Shown here in pieces: positions 12,852 to 25,884 of a DNA stretch of 64,000 bases (its first letter is position 1; every line of letters begins with the position of its first letter). Under the pieces are notes generated by a model. The model searched no databases. It was not told where the DNA came from and worked only from the letters and a program-made list of their open reading frames with translations. Source of the stretch: Bryoerythrophyllum caledonicum (taxonomy: Eukaryota; Streptophyta; Bryopsida; Pottiales; Pottiaceae); contig OZ020519.1 in assembly GCA_963971425.1 (NCBI GenBank), positions 23,476,786 to 23,540,785 of the forward strand, written 5' to 3'. The translations under genes were made by a program, and so were the position numbers.

Positions 12852-13156
12852 GATGGAATCCAACTTTACAAATGATTGTATTGTAGATAAAGAGAAGAAT
12901 AGACTACATATAATCCTCAAGGCTGTCCACATAGATAGAGAAGGCCCTTCATGTGTCCCTACTGGCTAGCACACATAGGATGCACATGGCCATTTCTAAT
13001 CTTTTGTATGTTGAAGATTACTAAATATGTTCTCAATATACAAAATATGTTCTCAGTATATTCCTCAATAATTAAAGAGTATACCCAAATATGCTTGAAT
13101 GTTTACAACCTATTAAACGACATGTAGATAGACAAATGTACATTATTGCATGTCCA
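12845..13156. other. No gene seen
   Basis: AT-rich sequence between the microsatellite and a short TTAA element; nothing recognisable. Confidence 0.4.
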
Positions 13157-13160
13157 TTAA

Positions 13161-13374
13161 CCCCTAAAGGACCAAGGCATTTTAGAGGACTCTCTACTTC
13201 ATTGATTAAAAATTGCCAAGATGAACTTTTTGAGAATGTAACCGTATGATATTCTAATTTTATATGAGATGATGTGGTAAAAAAAAAGTGAATTTTGACC
13301 GTTCAAATTGAAAGATAATTGCAATCAAAGTGAAAAAAAATTGTACCCCACAGTTACACTTGGTCCTTTAAGGG
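13161..13374. mobile_element. Short TTAA element (A-short), copy 1
   Basis: About 214 bp, starting CCCCTAAAGGACCAAGGC after TTAA 13157-13160 and ending ACTTGGTCCTTTAAGGG before TCAA 13375-13378, a one-base variant of TTAA. The interior carries phrases seen in the copies at 19546-19766 and 31015-31225 (a CATTGATT..AAAATTGCC segment, GTAACCGTA and ATGAGATGATGTGGTAAA) in inverted order. It shares only the ends with family A. Confidence 0.8.
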
Positions 13375-13378
13375 TCAA

Positions 13379-13841
13379 GCCAACCTTAGAAATTTCTCTT
13401 TAATCCTTTTTTATGTTTGCACCTTGATGAATTTGGTACTATTATTTCACTTTGTTATAAATGTGAATTGTGGTACATCTGATGATACATGTTGTATGTT
13501 CTCTTTTTTTTTTTTCTATGCTGAAATTGCTTAAATAATAAAAGACTGGGAGGAAAATTGAAACATGGCTGTTTTAATTTACTTATTTTCTTGGATTTTA
13601 GGTGCTTGGATGTAGTGCAGTATGACTTGTTCAAGTATTGTTGTCTATGTGTTTTTGGGTTCTCATTTTCATTTTTAATCACCTACCATTTTTTATGTTG
13701 GAGTTTGGTGTTTTTTGTCTTTCGAGGTGTGAGTGTGAGTGTTTGTGGTCTGATTGTTCTCAAGGATTTCAAAGTTCATAATTAATGACTGTCTTTGGGG
13801 AGACAGATTACAGTACATAACATTCCCTTTCGTTTAACCCT
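13379..13841. other. No gene seen
   Basis: T-rich sequence with short frames and no recognisable product. Confidence 0.4.
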
Positions 13842-13845
13842 TTAA

Positions 13846-14787
13846 CCCATAAATTTCCTTGACAGTTTCACACCAAAAACACTTCAAAATTGTAAATGTT
13901 TGTGCAATGAGTATGGAAGGATACAAAAAATTCAATATCTAGTTTCAAGCGTAGGATCTCATTAAACACTTCATAAATAACATACACACAAAATTTCATC
14001 AACTTGGACGGCATGGATTGAAAGATTATGGTGTTTGAAGTACAAAAAAGGGTTCATTTTCTTCCCCGCGTTTAGTGGATCAATAGACTTAGACTTCACT
14101 TGGTGTCAAATTTTTGCACTACACAAGGTCTAGATTTTATATCATCATGTTGATCATGATATTAACTCCTTGTACACCAAGTTTTAAAGGTAGAGAAGGG
14201 ATGTAGCATATTCATAAAAATTGTGCAAGGAGTGGAGGTTCAAAAAGTGCTAATTCCTGTTTTAATTTTTTGGGAACAAAGTATGTTTTAGAGTGACAAT
14301 TTAAACAGTCAATAAGTATTTTTACACCACATCTTGTAGTAGAAAAAATAAAAAGTGAAAAATAATGAAGATTTCAAAGTTTCATGTGGAAAAGAAGACG
14401 TTTTTTTGGTTCCTTGCCCAACAATGTGTGGCAATGTGTGAAAATCTTTGACTTGGGATAATTTGCATTTTTCCACTCAAGGAAAAATATATAATTGACA
14501 ATATAAAACGAATATATAACTTGCTAGTTTTGAAAATCTCAAATTTACTAGAGTGCCCTAGCAAAAATAATTGGAGTTTCCCAGCGTGCATGCACTCGAC
14601 AATTTTTTTTAAAGATGACATTACTTTTTTTAATAAGTCCAATGAGAATAAAAATTATACTCCCACATACCTCTTGTCTTCTTGCATCTCTATAAAAAAA
14701 ATTCAAGAATTGAAAATATAAATTACAACCACTGGAATGTGCTCAAGATTTGCAAAAGCCCACCTTGGGACTTTTTTCATTTATGGG
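13846..14787 (-). mobile_element. TTAA element family A, copy 3
   Basis: A 942-bp element between TTAA 13842-13845 and TTAA 14788-14791. The left end, CCCATAAATTTCCTTGACAG, corresponds to the right end of plus-oriented copies; the right end is TTTATGGG. The interior follows the family A order in reverse throughout. Confidence 0.85.
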
Positions 14788-14791
14788 TTAA

Positions 14792-15138
14792 GAACAACAA
14801 AGTGACCACGCTTGGTTTCATCCACAAGTGTAATAGAGCAGGTAGAACATCATCGACATAGTGGTTACATTTCATTGCAACTAGTCACTACAAACATCAC
14901 TATAGTTTGCTCGTCAGACTCCAATGCACATTCTCACCGCAATGCACATTCTTACTGCATCAGCTTGAAGCGCACGGATCTAGTGAACTTAAGTTAGGCC
15001 ACAGATGAAACAAAGATGAAGTAACGGTTCACCAAATTCACAAATTACTCCTAAAGTGACCACCCATGGGCCTCTTATCTTTAAGGGTTAAGTTGTGCAA
15101 ATACTTGTAATAATGGTCCCCACTAAAAACATTCATAT
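14792..15138. other. No gene seen
   Basis: Short spacer between two family A copies. A phrase AATGCACATTCT is duplicated near 14920-14955. Nothing else is recognised. Confidence 0.4.
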
Positions 15139-15142
15139 TTAA

Positions 15143-16088
15143 CCCCTAAAGGCCTAAGAGTCCCCTCGGGAGACTCTTGAAGGTTTGGGCATGTTCCTAT
15201 GGTGTTGATTTATAACATTCCTTTTTGAAATTTCTAGTGACTGTAGATGGAAATTGCTAAAAGCTTCGTGTGAGTCCAATTTTCCCCTAAATCCAACATC
15301 CTATGAAAAAGTTATAGGGTTTTGAATTCAAATGGGGAGACCGTGCACGTCGGGCAACTCAAAAAACTTTTGCTAGGACAATCTATTGAATGTGAGATTT
15401 TCAATACTAGCAGACAATATTATTTCCTTTCATATTTTCAAATAAAAACTCTTTTCTTAAGTGGAAAATAGCATAATAATCTAAGTCAAACATTTTCACA
15501 CATTGTCACACTTTGTCGGGCAAGGTACCAAAAAACTTCTTCTTTTCCACATTAAACTTAGATATCTTCATATTTCTTACATTTAATTTTTTCAACTACA
15601 AGATGTGGTGTAAAACTTCTTATTGACCATTCGGATTATCATTCTAAATCATATTTACTTCACAAAAAAATATAACGTGAATTGGAAATTTTTGAACCTC
15701 CATTCCTTGCACATTTGTTTTGAATATGCTACACCCCTTTTCTACCTCTAAAACATGGTGTACAAGGAAATGACATCATGATTAACTTGATGGTAATGTT
15801 TTCAGACCTTGTGTAGTGCAAAAATTTGACACCAAGTGTAGTCAAAGTTTGCTGATCCACTCAAAGCAAGGAAGGAAAAGAACGGTTTTCTCTACTTCAA
15901 ACACTATAATCTTTCAATCCGTGCAGTCAAAGTTTATGAAATTTTGTGAAGACGTTAATGAATAAGTCTCCATATAGATCCTACGGTTAGATACAGAAAT
16001 AAAAGGTTATGATTACCTCGTTACTCATTGCACTAGAACAAGCAGTTTTGAAGTGTTTTTGGTGTGAAAATGCCTTGGGCCTTAGGGA
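15143..16088 (+). mobile_element. TTAA element family A, copy 4
   Basis: A 946-bp element between TTAA 15139-15142 and TTAA 16089-16092, with ends CCCCTAAAGGCCTAAGAG and TTGGGCCTTAGGG. It is close in sequence and order to the copies at 54692-55634 and 29035-29980. Confidence 0.88.
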
Positions 16089-16347
16089 TTAAGGGATTTT
16101 CACTTTACAGAGGAGGGTCGAGAGGCCGAGTGTTGCTAGCACTTTGATTCATTAAGAGCCTCAAACTTGGCCCTTGGGCTTTCACACTAGGGACCAAGGT
16201 CAAGAAGCCAACAATGTCTAGAATGCCTACATGGCAATACTTTTTGAAGATTTCGGTGCCCGAAGTACAACCTCTTAAGGAAATTGTGGGTTGAACAGGA
16301 ATAAAATCCAAACTCTTGCTGAGGTGCCGAACATTTCCTTCATTGAT

Positions 16348-17134
16348 TCCTAAAGGACCAAGACATTTTCCCCTAAAAATCACTCCAAAATTGCCATTTT
16401 CAGCGCATTCAACACGAAATGATACAAAATGTTTTTTCTCAAAATTTAACTATAGGATCTTGTACTAGATTTATATGAGAGTATGTGGTGAAAATTTTGG
16501 TAAGTTTGACTGCACGGATTGAAAGATATCAGCCTTTGAAGAGAGACATAATCTCTTTTGAGGCATACTAAACACCTTCAACAAACTTTGACCACCTTCT
16601 ATGGCAACTTTTTGCACTATGGGCCGTGAATTTATTATGTTAACTTGAAAAGGATCATGTTAGGCACATGTGCACCAAATTTTAGAAGTAGAAGAGTTGT
16701 AGAAGATGTCCTAAAAAATCCTGCAATGCAACTATGTGTTGAGAATCAACAATACACTGTATATTTTGCATATATCATATCCTTCTCAAATTTTTGAAAT
16801 TCACAAGTCCGTGCAGTGGATGCGAAGATCTCAATTTTCTTTCCAAGAGGACATTTTTTTTCTTTAAAATAGACAAAAACTCGAATTTCTATTGAATTTA
16901 GAAGTTATTAAATTTTATTTGTCATATGTCATACTAAACTGCTGCATTATTTGTATATGTAAGTGAAAATAAATGAACCGTATGTTGGAATTCTACGAAA
17001 TTTGTGTCTACGCAAAGCTAATCAAAAGTTGTCCATTCAATAAAAAAATCTCAAAAAAAAATGCCTAGAATTGAAAACGTGGTACCTTATCCAAACTCAA
17101 AATTTCCCCAGAGGGGACTTTGGTCCTTTAGGGG
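16348..17134 (+). mobile_element. Family A-like element, diverged
   Basis: About 787 bp with left end CCTAAAGGACCAAGAC (preceded by a decayed TTGATT) and right end TTTGGTCCTTTAGGGG followed by TTAA 17135-17138. The ends match family A but most of the interior differs, for instance the TTGACCACCTTCTATGGC stretch near 16585. It may be a separate subfamily. Confidence 0.65.
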
Positions 17135-17138
17135 TTAA

Positions 17139-17998
17139 ATATTAAAAGTTTTACAAGGTCTTAGTTGTTAAATTGAATGGCTATCTTTTTTTCCTTGAAT
17201 GGATAAGCCGGGTTGTTGTCTCTCTTTTTCTCTCGCACTCATCCTCCTTTGGCCACCCTTGCTTTTGCTTGTTTGTGATTTTTGTCCGCAATTATTTTTG
17301 GATGTTAGATTGCTAAAATCCATTATTTTTGTTAAAACAAGTGAGAACGGAGCGCTACTATGAAACCCCATTCTTTAGTAGCCAACCGGAGTTAGAAGTT
17401 GGTGGAGAGAATTTTTTAGACCGATTTCAATATTACTCCGCTTAAAATCAAGAGTAGGAAATAGAAGAGAGGTAGTTGAAAGGGATGATGATGTGCTCAT
17501 TGTTAAACCTTCAAAAAAGAGGGCGGCTTGAAAGAGGAAGGTGGCAAAACATTTGGTCCAAATAAGGTATTTTTCATTGTGAGCATCATTGCCATTATAA
17601 TAATTTGGCCATTTTGGTGAAAAATTGCAAGCTTTGGCAATGCCAAAATGCTCACAATTCACAACCATGAAGATCAAATGAAGTATAAAAATGTGTTTCC
17701 TTATAGGCTCCATGTCTAAAGAAAGTAAGAGACAAGAAGTTCAGAAAAATATGACCTTGAAGAAATAAAAATTGGCTTAGGACTTGCCAAGTGGTATGAA
17801 CCATGGCCTCTCAACTTGGCCCTTGGGCTTTCACACTACAAGGACCCCAATTCTTCAAATTGCATATTCTAGTATTCTTTTTCAACTCCAAAACTTGGCC
17901 TCTAGACATAGTTTGGTCTTCAATGGAATTCATTCTTTGGTCCTACTGTAAAACCCCCCTTAGAGGTGTACCAGAGAACCTCAAATTCATTTTAAAAC
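17139..17998. other. No gene seen
   Basis: Two minus-strand frames (17168-17371 and 17375-17713) carry no known domain. The phrase CTTGGCCCTTGGGCTTTCACAC near 17815 also occurs near 16155, so part of this stretch is a dispersed repeat. Confidence 0.4.
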
Positions 17999-18002
17999 TT
18001 CA

Positions 18003-18944
18003 ACCCCTAAATTTCCAAGAGTCCCCTTTGGAGACTCTAGAAGGTTTGGGCAGTTCATATGCTGTCAATTTATAATACTTTTCTTTGAAATTTTTAATGT
18101 AGATGGAAACTACAAAAAGATTTGTATGAGTCCATTGTTTTCCTAAATCCGACATTTAATGAAAAAGTTATAGGGTTTTAAAGTTTAAATGGGGAGAGCG
18201 GGCACTTCGGGCAACTCCAAAAACTTTTGCTAGGACACTCTATTGAATGTGAGATGTTCAGTACCAGCTAACAATATTATTTCCTCTCATACTGTAAAAA
18301 AAATCTTGTCTTTAGTGAGAAAAAAGCATATAAATCCAAGTCAAACATTTTCACACATTGTCACACATTGTCGGGCAAGGTACCAAAAAACTTCTTCTTT
18401 TCCACATGAAACTTAGAGGTTTTCTTATTTTTCACTTCTTGTGTTTTCCACATCATTACATGGTGTGAACCATTGCATTGACCATTTGGATTCTCATTCT
18501 AAAACATATTAAGTTCACAATAAAATATAACATGAATTGACATTATTTTGAACCTCGACTATTTGTACAATTTTTTTGAATATGCTATACCCTACTTCTA
18601 CCTCTAAAATTTGGTGTACAAGGAACTAATATCATGCTTAACATGATGAAAATGAATTAAGACCTTGTGTTGTGCAAATATTTGACACCAAGTGAAGTCA
18701 AAGTTTCCTGAACCACTACACCCAGGGAAGAAATTGAACCTTTTTTCTACTTCAAACTCTATTATCTTACAATTTGTGCCGTCAAAGTTTATGAAATTTT
18801 GTGAGTATTTCGTTTAATAAGTCTTTGTTGAGATCCTACGGTTAAAATTAGAAGTAAAAGTTTTACGTTTTGTCCTTACTCATTGCATCAAAACTAGCAG
18901 TTTTGAAGTGTTTTTGGTGCAAAATTGTCATGGAAATTTAGGGG
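18003..18944 (+). mobile_element. TTAA element family A, copy 5
   Basis: About 942 bp from CCCCTAAATTTCCAAGAG to GGAAATTTAGGGG. The flanks are TTCAA and TGAA, decayed forms of TTAA. The interior order matches copies 4, 6 and 8 throughout. Confidence 0.8.
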
Positions 18945-19190
18945 TGAAGAATGCCTTGTTGTGATTCTTTCATGAAATACATAAGAAGATTTTCTTAATT
19001 ATGAATAGAATCTTCCATGATTCTTGTACTCACATCATACACCAATCACTTGCGACCATTTTGGTGTTGTTTTGATCCACAATCAAGTACAAGGTAATTG
19101 GGTTATGAATTGAGTTAGTAGAGGTGCATTTATAGAGTATCATTGGAGATCCCACATGGAAAGGGTATCCCCCACCTTGTCGGTAGTTAA

Positions 19191-19545
19191 CCCTTTAGTC
19201 CCAAAATGCAACTCTGGAGGTGATAAATCTCAATTTGCATGAAATCCATGAGGAATTAGGTCGTGAAATTTCAAGTTGAGATCTGCACACACACTACATG
19301 AACACTTTCCAAAAATTAGATCATGATTTGGAGTTATAGAACTCATAGAAAAGCTAGGAATACAACACAGAATACACCAAGTATCCTAAAATACAATGAG
19401 TACCATGCCGCATACTATGTTGTATTTCATACACATGCAAAGTGATCTTGGTCTTAAATTTGATTGAAATTCGTTTATATGATTCTTCATTGTTTTATGA
19501 TTGTCGATCTCTCTCATCGCATACAAAACCTCCGTTTTAATTTGT
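19191..19545 (-). mobile_element. TTAA element family C, truncated copy
   Basis: Starts at TTAACCCTTTAGTCCC and runs through CTGGAGGTG, CAATTTGCATGAAATCCATGAGGAA and the phrase about CATACTATGTTGTATTTCA. It matches the right half of the full family C copy (21994-22793) on the opposite strand. A short A-short element interrupts or abuts it at 19546. Confidence 0.7.
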
Positions 19546-19766
19546 ATCCCCTGAGGACCAAGTTTCCCTTTGAAGGACATTTTTTTTTTTTTCATTGATT
19601 GTAATTATCTTCCAATCCATACCGTCAAAATTCACAAAATCTTTACCACATATCTCATATAATTTTAGAAGACGATCCTCAGGATACATTCTCAAAAAAA
19701 ATTCATCTTAGCCGTTTTTAATCAATGGAGTAGAGACTCCTCTAAAATGCCTTGGTCCTTTAGGGG
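19546..19766. mobile_element. Short TTAA element (A-short), copy 2
   Basis: About 221 bp from CCCCTGAGGACCAAGT to GCCTTGGTCCTTTAGGGG, followed by TTAA 19767-19770. Interior phrases CATTGATTGTAATTATCTTCCAATCC and ACCACATATCTCATATAA recur at 31015-31225. Confidence 0.75.
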
Positions 19767-19770
19767 TTAA

Positions 19771-21264
19771 GGGTCAAAGTCTTGTCAAACGCTCCTCGGA
19801 CTCTCTGTGCAATTCAATGGGTAGTGAGTGTCTGTATGATAATTCATGTGAATGTAACTTGGATGACCCATTTCAGCCTCGTTTCGATGCGCCGGAGATT
19901 GAAAGAAATCTGGCTGCAATCGCCATAGTTCTTGAAATCCACAATTAAAAAATCAAATAAAAACGAGACTCCACGATTTGGTAGGCGCTACCATAAATCA
20001 CAGAGCTCAACAAGTGGGTTATTTGCAGTTCCCAAGATTCTTGAAGCATACGAAATTGGTAACGACAAATCATCCTCGACGGTATCATGTTAACAAAATC
20101 CACTTCTCAATACTGATAAATTTCCAGTAGATGACATTTCTTGGATAGATATGCACGGATTATATGGATTCTGTACCATTAACACCTAAAGGACCACATC
20201 TATCTGAAATATGGAAAAGAACTTTAAAAGTATCGTTAAACCTGTTAATGGAACATAGACACAAAGACTGATCCCATTCTACTTCTAACCATATGATCTT
20301 GTTATGCATTACTAGATGAACAAATCAATTTTTTAATTTTTTTTTGTAGCGTGAATTGGAAGCATTGAAAACACACCATTACAAATTTTTTTGTTTTGTG
20401 AACTTAGTATGTTTTAGAATGAGAATTTAAATTCTTGATAAGAAGGTTTACACCACATATGTAGTAGGAAAACCAAGAAGTAAAAACTTTAAGATCTCTA
20501 ATTTTAATGTAGAAAAGAAGAAGTTTTTGATACCTTGCTCGAAAATGTATAAAAATGTTTGATTTGGATAAAAATGGGTTTTTTAACTACCTTTAAGCTT
20601 CTTTTTGACCATGTCAAAGAGAATGATGTTATTTTGATGAAGGGTCTTGATGAAAAATTATGTCATGTTAAAAAAAGCTTGTAGCAAAAAAATTGGAGCT
20701 ATCCAGATTCCCCAATTTTGCATTTAGAATAGCATTACTATATTTTTGTAGAGGTTTGATGTGAATGTTAGTTATATTCTCAAAAAGCTACAACTATGCC
20801 ACATCTTCATTAAAAATTAAGATTTAAAAAAAAATCATGATGAAGTGAGAGAGCTTGGATAAAATCACTACTATGGATGCCATGGGGAGGGAGGTGTGGA
20901 CACAACTTGCTCCTATTTTAATGTTTCAGGGGTCCTAATTTTACCAAGGTGGGGCATCCAAGAGTAATTTAGGGCCACAAGTCCCAAATTTGGCCAAATT
21001 TTTCTATAAAAAAAATCTTCTAGATCTCCAAAAATCTAAAGCCAGAATAGATGAGGCCCACCCTCCACGACATCCACTCCAATGACATAACGAGGTCCAA
21101 GCGAAACCATAGTAACTTGCCTAAAATAAAAAAGTATCTACTCTTTGAAAATGTATCCATACGTCTCAACTTATATGAAATTATGTGGTAATTTTTTGGG
21201 AAGATAAAAGCAGTCAAAGTGAAAAAAAAGCTGTTCCCCGATGGGACACTCGGTCCTCTAGGGG
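19771..21264. repeat. Degraded TTAA-element fragments, no gene seen
   Basis: An A-type left end, ACACCTAAAGGACCACA, lies near 20193. A family A interior in reverse (GTGAACTTAGTATGTTTTAGAATGAGA, then a TACACCACAT..GTAG phrase) lies near 20397-20560. A fragment of the GC-rich block lies near 20935-21060. An A-type right end, CACTCGGTCCTCTAGGGG, finishes at 21264 before TTAA 21265-21268. The pieces do not form one intact element. No gene is supported. Confidence 0.6.
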
Positions 21265-21268
21265 TTAA

Positions 21269-21989
21269 TACCAATTTTCACCTTTTCCAAGAATCCGCAA
21301 AGGTCTCAAATACGTAGATAGTGTTCCTAAAACGAGTGTCAAGTGTGGGACAATTCCTTACACATGTTGAATATCCCACCCAATATGCATCAATCATGGT
21401 AGCAGGATATGTGTACACATGTACGTCACGACATACAGTTTACGACAAAAGACAAATTAAAACTTAGATATGGGCCCAACAATTGCGTGATTCTAGAAAT
21501 CCTCCAGTCTTGACTCAGTAAACTGCCATCAAAATATTTGCCAGAATTTTCATGTACAATATCAGAAAAAACTCATACGAAACGGGCTTTCAATCAAATC
21601 GAAGCTTCACGACAATCTCATTTAGGTGAGGATAATATAAAATAGTCTTTTGTTTTTGCCCGGAGCATGATGGGTTACATCTTGTCCCCCCATTATAATA
21701 ATATAGGAAGTTGAGGACTGAGGGAACACATGAATGACCCGGGAACATTATTTTTTGGGGAACACATGTGTGACTCTGGAACATTATTTTTTGCTGACTA
21801 AAGTCTTGTGAAGAGGTGCTATCATAATTTTCCAGTTCTCCTGGTTCTTGGTCAGTTGTCATATTATGCGGATGGATCCTTGTTGACAATGTGATTGTAT
21901 GGAAGCATCACCGTAACTTATTCCTCACGCAATCTTAAGCCAAGGAGAAGTACTTGTGAATCTATGAAGCCGTAGGTTTGTGTCTTGAG
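21269..21989. other. No gene seen
   Basis: A minus-strand frame at 21590-21889 carries an internal duplication (two CxxxPQKIMFPGHSCVP-like segments), mirrored by a DNA direct repeat around 21735-21790 (GGAACATTATTTTTTG twice). No known domain is seen, so it is not called as a gene. Confidence 0.4.
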
Positions 21990-21993
21990 TTAA

Positions 21994-22793
21994 CCCTTTA
22001 CCGCCCAGGGATGTTTTAGGGAAATCCAAGATTTCTGCTGATTTTTTTCTTTGCACCGGATTTGATGGAAATACAATGCTTAATATTGATATCTACCCGT
22101 ACAAAATTGAACTTAAACAATGACCTGAACTTTGGGGAAATTTTGCACAACATCCAACGGTTGATGGAATAGATTATAGTGTTTAAAGTTACCGTATATT
22201 GGTAGTGAAAACTGTGGATTTTGGAGGGTGCACTACTTTAACCATCAATTGATTCTTGCTAGAATTTTTTTACTTTGAATTAGAGCAGTTCACATGTGCA
22301 CTAGGTTGATAGCTTCGCATTGACATATCATATGCAAGGAAAATATTTATACACAATTATTGGTGATTTTTTTGCTTTTTTCTACTTGATTGTATACAAA
22401 AATGTTCCAACCTTATACGAATCAAAACGGTATTTTCGTATGTGAAGAGAGAGATCAACAATCACAAAACAATGAAGAATGTCTCAAAGACCAAGTTCAA
22501 TCAAAATTTAAGACCAAAATCAATGTGCATGTGTGTGAAATACAACATAGTATGTGGCATAGTATTCACTGTATTCACTATATTTGAGTGTATTTGGTGT
22601 ATTTTGTGTTGTATTCCTAGCTTTTCCAAGAGTTCTATAAATCCAAATCATGATCTCATTGTTGGAGAGTGTTCGTGTAACGAGTGTGCAAATCTGAACC
22701 TCGTATCTCGAAGCCTAGTTCCTCATGGATTTCATGCAAATTGAGTTTGAGCACCTCCAGAGTCCCATTTCGGGCTTCCTCGGCGCTAAAGGG
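21994..22793 (+). mobile_element. TTAA element family C, full copy
   Basis: An 800-bp element between TTAA 21990-21993 and TTAA 22794-22797. The left end CCCTTTACCGCCCAGGG pairs with the right end CCTCGGCGCTAAAGGG. It lacks coding capacity. It provides the empty site for the SINE at 25885-26230: the phrase TTCACTATATTTGAGTGTAT is continuous here at 22573-22592. Confidence 0.82.
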
Positions 22794-22797
22794 TTAA

Positions 22798-25302
22798 GAG
22801 TAAACAAATAGTAGTATTGAAATCAAAAGAAGAGGTACTTCATCAAAGCATTGATTGGCTCTACGAATAACTCCTGTATTTGGAAATCAAATTACCACTA
22901 ATAATATAAGCATAGTCAATTGAAAAATGTTGCATTCAAAAGTGAAGGCTCAAGCATGTTCTCTGGCATTTCTTTGGGGCTTTACTAGCCGGCAAACCTT
23001 GATTTGGTGTGTGCGATTTGATTACAAAATCTCGACACAAAATGGGCCCCATTCACATACATGTGTGGAGCGACGACTTGCAAGTTAGAATTTGACAGCG
23101 ATCCAAAAGCAGGAGGAGCTCATTTGTAAGGCATGAGCAGCATGTATTGGTAGGTGACGAAAGTCCTGATATTACACGTTAGTAGTACAAACCATGCGCT
23201 TTTTTTTTTACTTTCCTCCTTGCAAGCTTGTGGGAGAATTCGTGTTTGGGTCTCTTTTTCTTTTCCATCAAAGAGCAAGGAAGGGATGTGGTTGAAGCAC
23301 TTTTTCAAATGATGTGGGCGACCAAAATATATCGTTGTCCAGCCTGAGAAACGTCAATTCACTCTTTCCCCTTTCAGTGCGAACGTGGAGGTCGGATGTT
23401 GTGCCAGGATTTTTTTTTATCAACGTGTAAGAGATAGAAAGTGCTCGGGCAAAGCGGAGGCAGCAATGCAGTCTATTCTTGTGGCCATGCTCGAAATGTT
23501 GGGCAAAGATGGCGTGGGTGTCACTTTTGGTGGCTTTGTCGCAAAACCGCCACATGACACTAAACCATATCGAATGTACAACCCTCCTTCATTTCAGAGT
23601 GGAATCATTTTCAGAGTGAAAACGTAGCTCTCAAGTACATGTAACCTACAAAGATAAGTCATGTTGAATTGTGTCCTCTGATGTTTATTTCTTTGACAAG
23701 AGTACCTAATATGACATAAGGATTTTCTAGGATCATGTGTGATAGTCCCCAATTGTTACAACTATAACTACATTGTATGTCACTAATAGATCATCTTCAA
23801 CAATGACTGCAAAAGCATATTATTATAACATCCACGAAGTTCATGTTCCCCAACATAAGTGATGTTTATGGAACTTATCTTCAAGAGAGCATAACATTAA
23901 GTCAAATTACCTCAACATCCAATTTTTATAAATTTCTAGCCTTTCTTCCCACCTCTAGTACTGTAAGCATCCAACAATTTTGGTCGAATGATTTACCTCC
24001 AAATTGCACTGGTTTGGACACAATAAGTATCAACTGGTATCACTGAGGCATTACATGGGTGTCACCTAGTCATTGTACGGGTATCGCCTTGGCATTACAT
24101 GGGTATCACCTAGACGAATCTCTTGAAATTTTTGAAATTTTTGGACATTCTCCATTGTGAATGAATTATGTACAAAAGTGACCAACGCATAGTGTATGAC
24201 TTTGACAAAACCCTATGTAAATTCTTCCAAAAGTCAGATAACAGTGTAAACACATGATGAAGCATGGAGAAAACAATGAAAGAAAGCCTACCATTTCTAT
24301 TTGTTTTGTATTGTGATAGAATAGATGAAGTTTTAAGGTATGAACGGAAGTTTCTAACAGTTTGGAATATAAATTTAGGAATAAAAAGTTTGGAATAAAA
24401 AGTTTCTAACAGTTTGGAATAAAAAGTTTCTAACAGTTTGGAATAAAAAGTAAATTGTATTCAAGTTTTGATAATACTACGCATGCATGACTTAGACGAT
24501 AGCAAAATATTTCATTCAATATTCATTTTCTTCACAAATATTTTTCTAAAATTAAAAAAAATCAAGAATATATATTGGCATCTTTTCTACGACACCACTA
24601 TACAAAATTTTAGCTTCATATATCCTTCAGGACCAGGACCATGACCATGACCATGACCAAAATTCATCAAAACCGCTCCAAAATTACTTCTTCAAAGATG
24701 AGGTATTACTATGCTAATTTTTAAAAAATTGGGTGATTGGAGGGTTATCTAAAGCTGAGAAAAGAGGTAAAAACTTGTCGTACTTTGGCCTCACTTTACA
24801 AATATCTCTAACAAGGCATTAGTATGGCCATGACAAATACGCTAGAGGTATACTTTTAAGGTATCATGACCAATTTGTTACTCATTCTAAGTTACGTTGT
24901 CAAACGCCCAACAACATCGGATATTATCTCCCATCTTGCTGCTTCATGTGGCATGAGTCACGATTCCTTGGTGCTTTTGGATGGCCCTACCCAAGTTGAT
25001 GGACCATCGTCGTCTGGTGGGTTGATTACAACATGTAGCTACAATCTTTGATGGAATAATTTGCGGCTCTGGGAACATTCACCTCAGGCCAAGGAAAGTG
25101 GACCCGAACCAGCTTCTACTTGATGTGATCTCCAGCTTCGGGAACTTCATCGTGGCCAAATCCCGACAAATGGTTGTCCTTATCTTCCTCTCAAAAGATG
25201 TTCTACTTCTTCACAAAAGCCTACAATCGCTCATGAATTTTTTTCCACGTAATGGTGGACTAACTGAAAGGATTCCACCGTGGAAATAATGTTAAAGCAA
25301 GT
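22798..25302. other. No gene seen; minor repeats
   Basis: No protein domain is recognised. A 24-bp unit about TTTCTAACAGTTTGGAATAAAAAG is repeated at about 24350-24452. A phrase GGTATCACCTAGACGAATCTC with a following GGACATTCTCCATTGTGAAT segment near 24100-24165 recurs near 30545-30620, so it is a dispersed repeat. A GACCATGACCATGACC run lies near 24640. Confidence 0.45.
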
Positions 25303-25884
25303 CTTTAGTGCCCGGGGGGCTTGTTTCTACAAATCCAGATTTGAGTTTCTAGCTAATTTTGATGGAAATAGAGTGACTCATTTCTAGCATCTAACTCCAC
25401 AAAATTGAATTTACAAATGACTTGAAATCTGAGGAAAAGTGGTACAACATTTAATGGTTGATGGAGTAGATTATAGTGATTAGAGATAATCCATACCGAT
25501 GGTGAAAACGTGCGTTTTGGAGGGTGTACTACGTTACCAATTAATAAAAGCTCATAAGAAACTTCATACTTTGAATGGAAGAGGTTCACTATGTTGATAG
25601 CTTCACATTGACATGCAACACGTGAAGTAAACATTAATGTATGTTTTTTTTGTTTTAATGGGTTTCCAACTTTTGTATACATGATTGTATACATAAATGT
25701 TCCAAAACTTATACTAATCAAAAGGGAAGTTTTGTATGTGATTGAGGTATCAACATTTACAAAACAATGGAAAGTCTCCTAGAGTCAAATTTTAATCAAA
25801 GTTTACGACCAAAGTCATTATGACATTTATATGAAATAGTACAGAGTATGTGGCATTGAATTTGTACGTATTCATTATATTTGA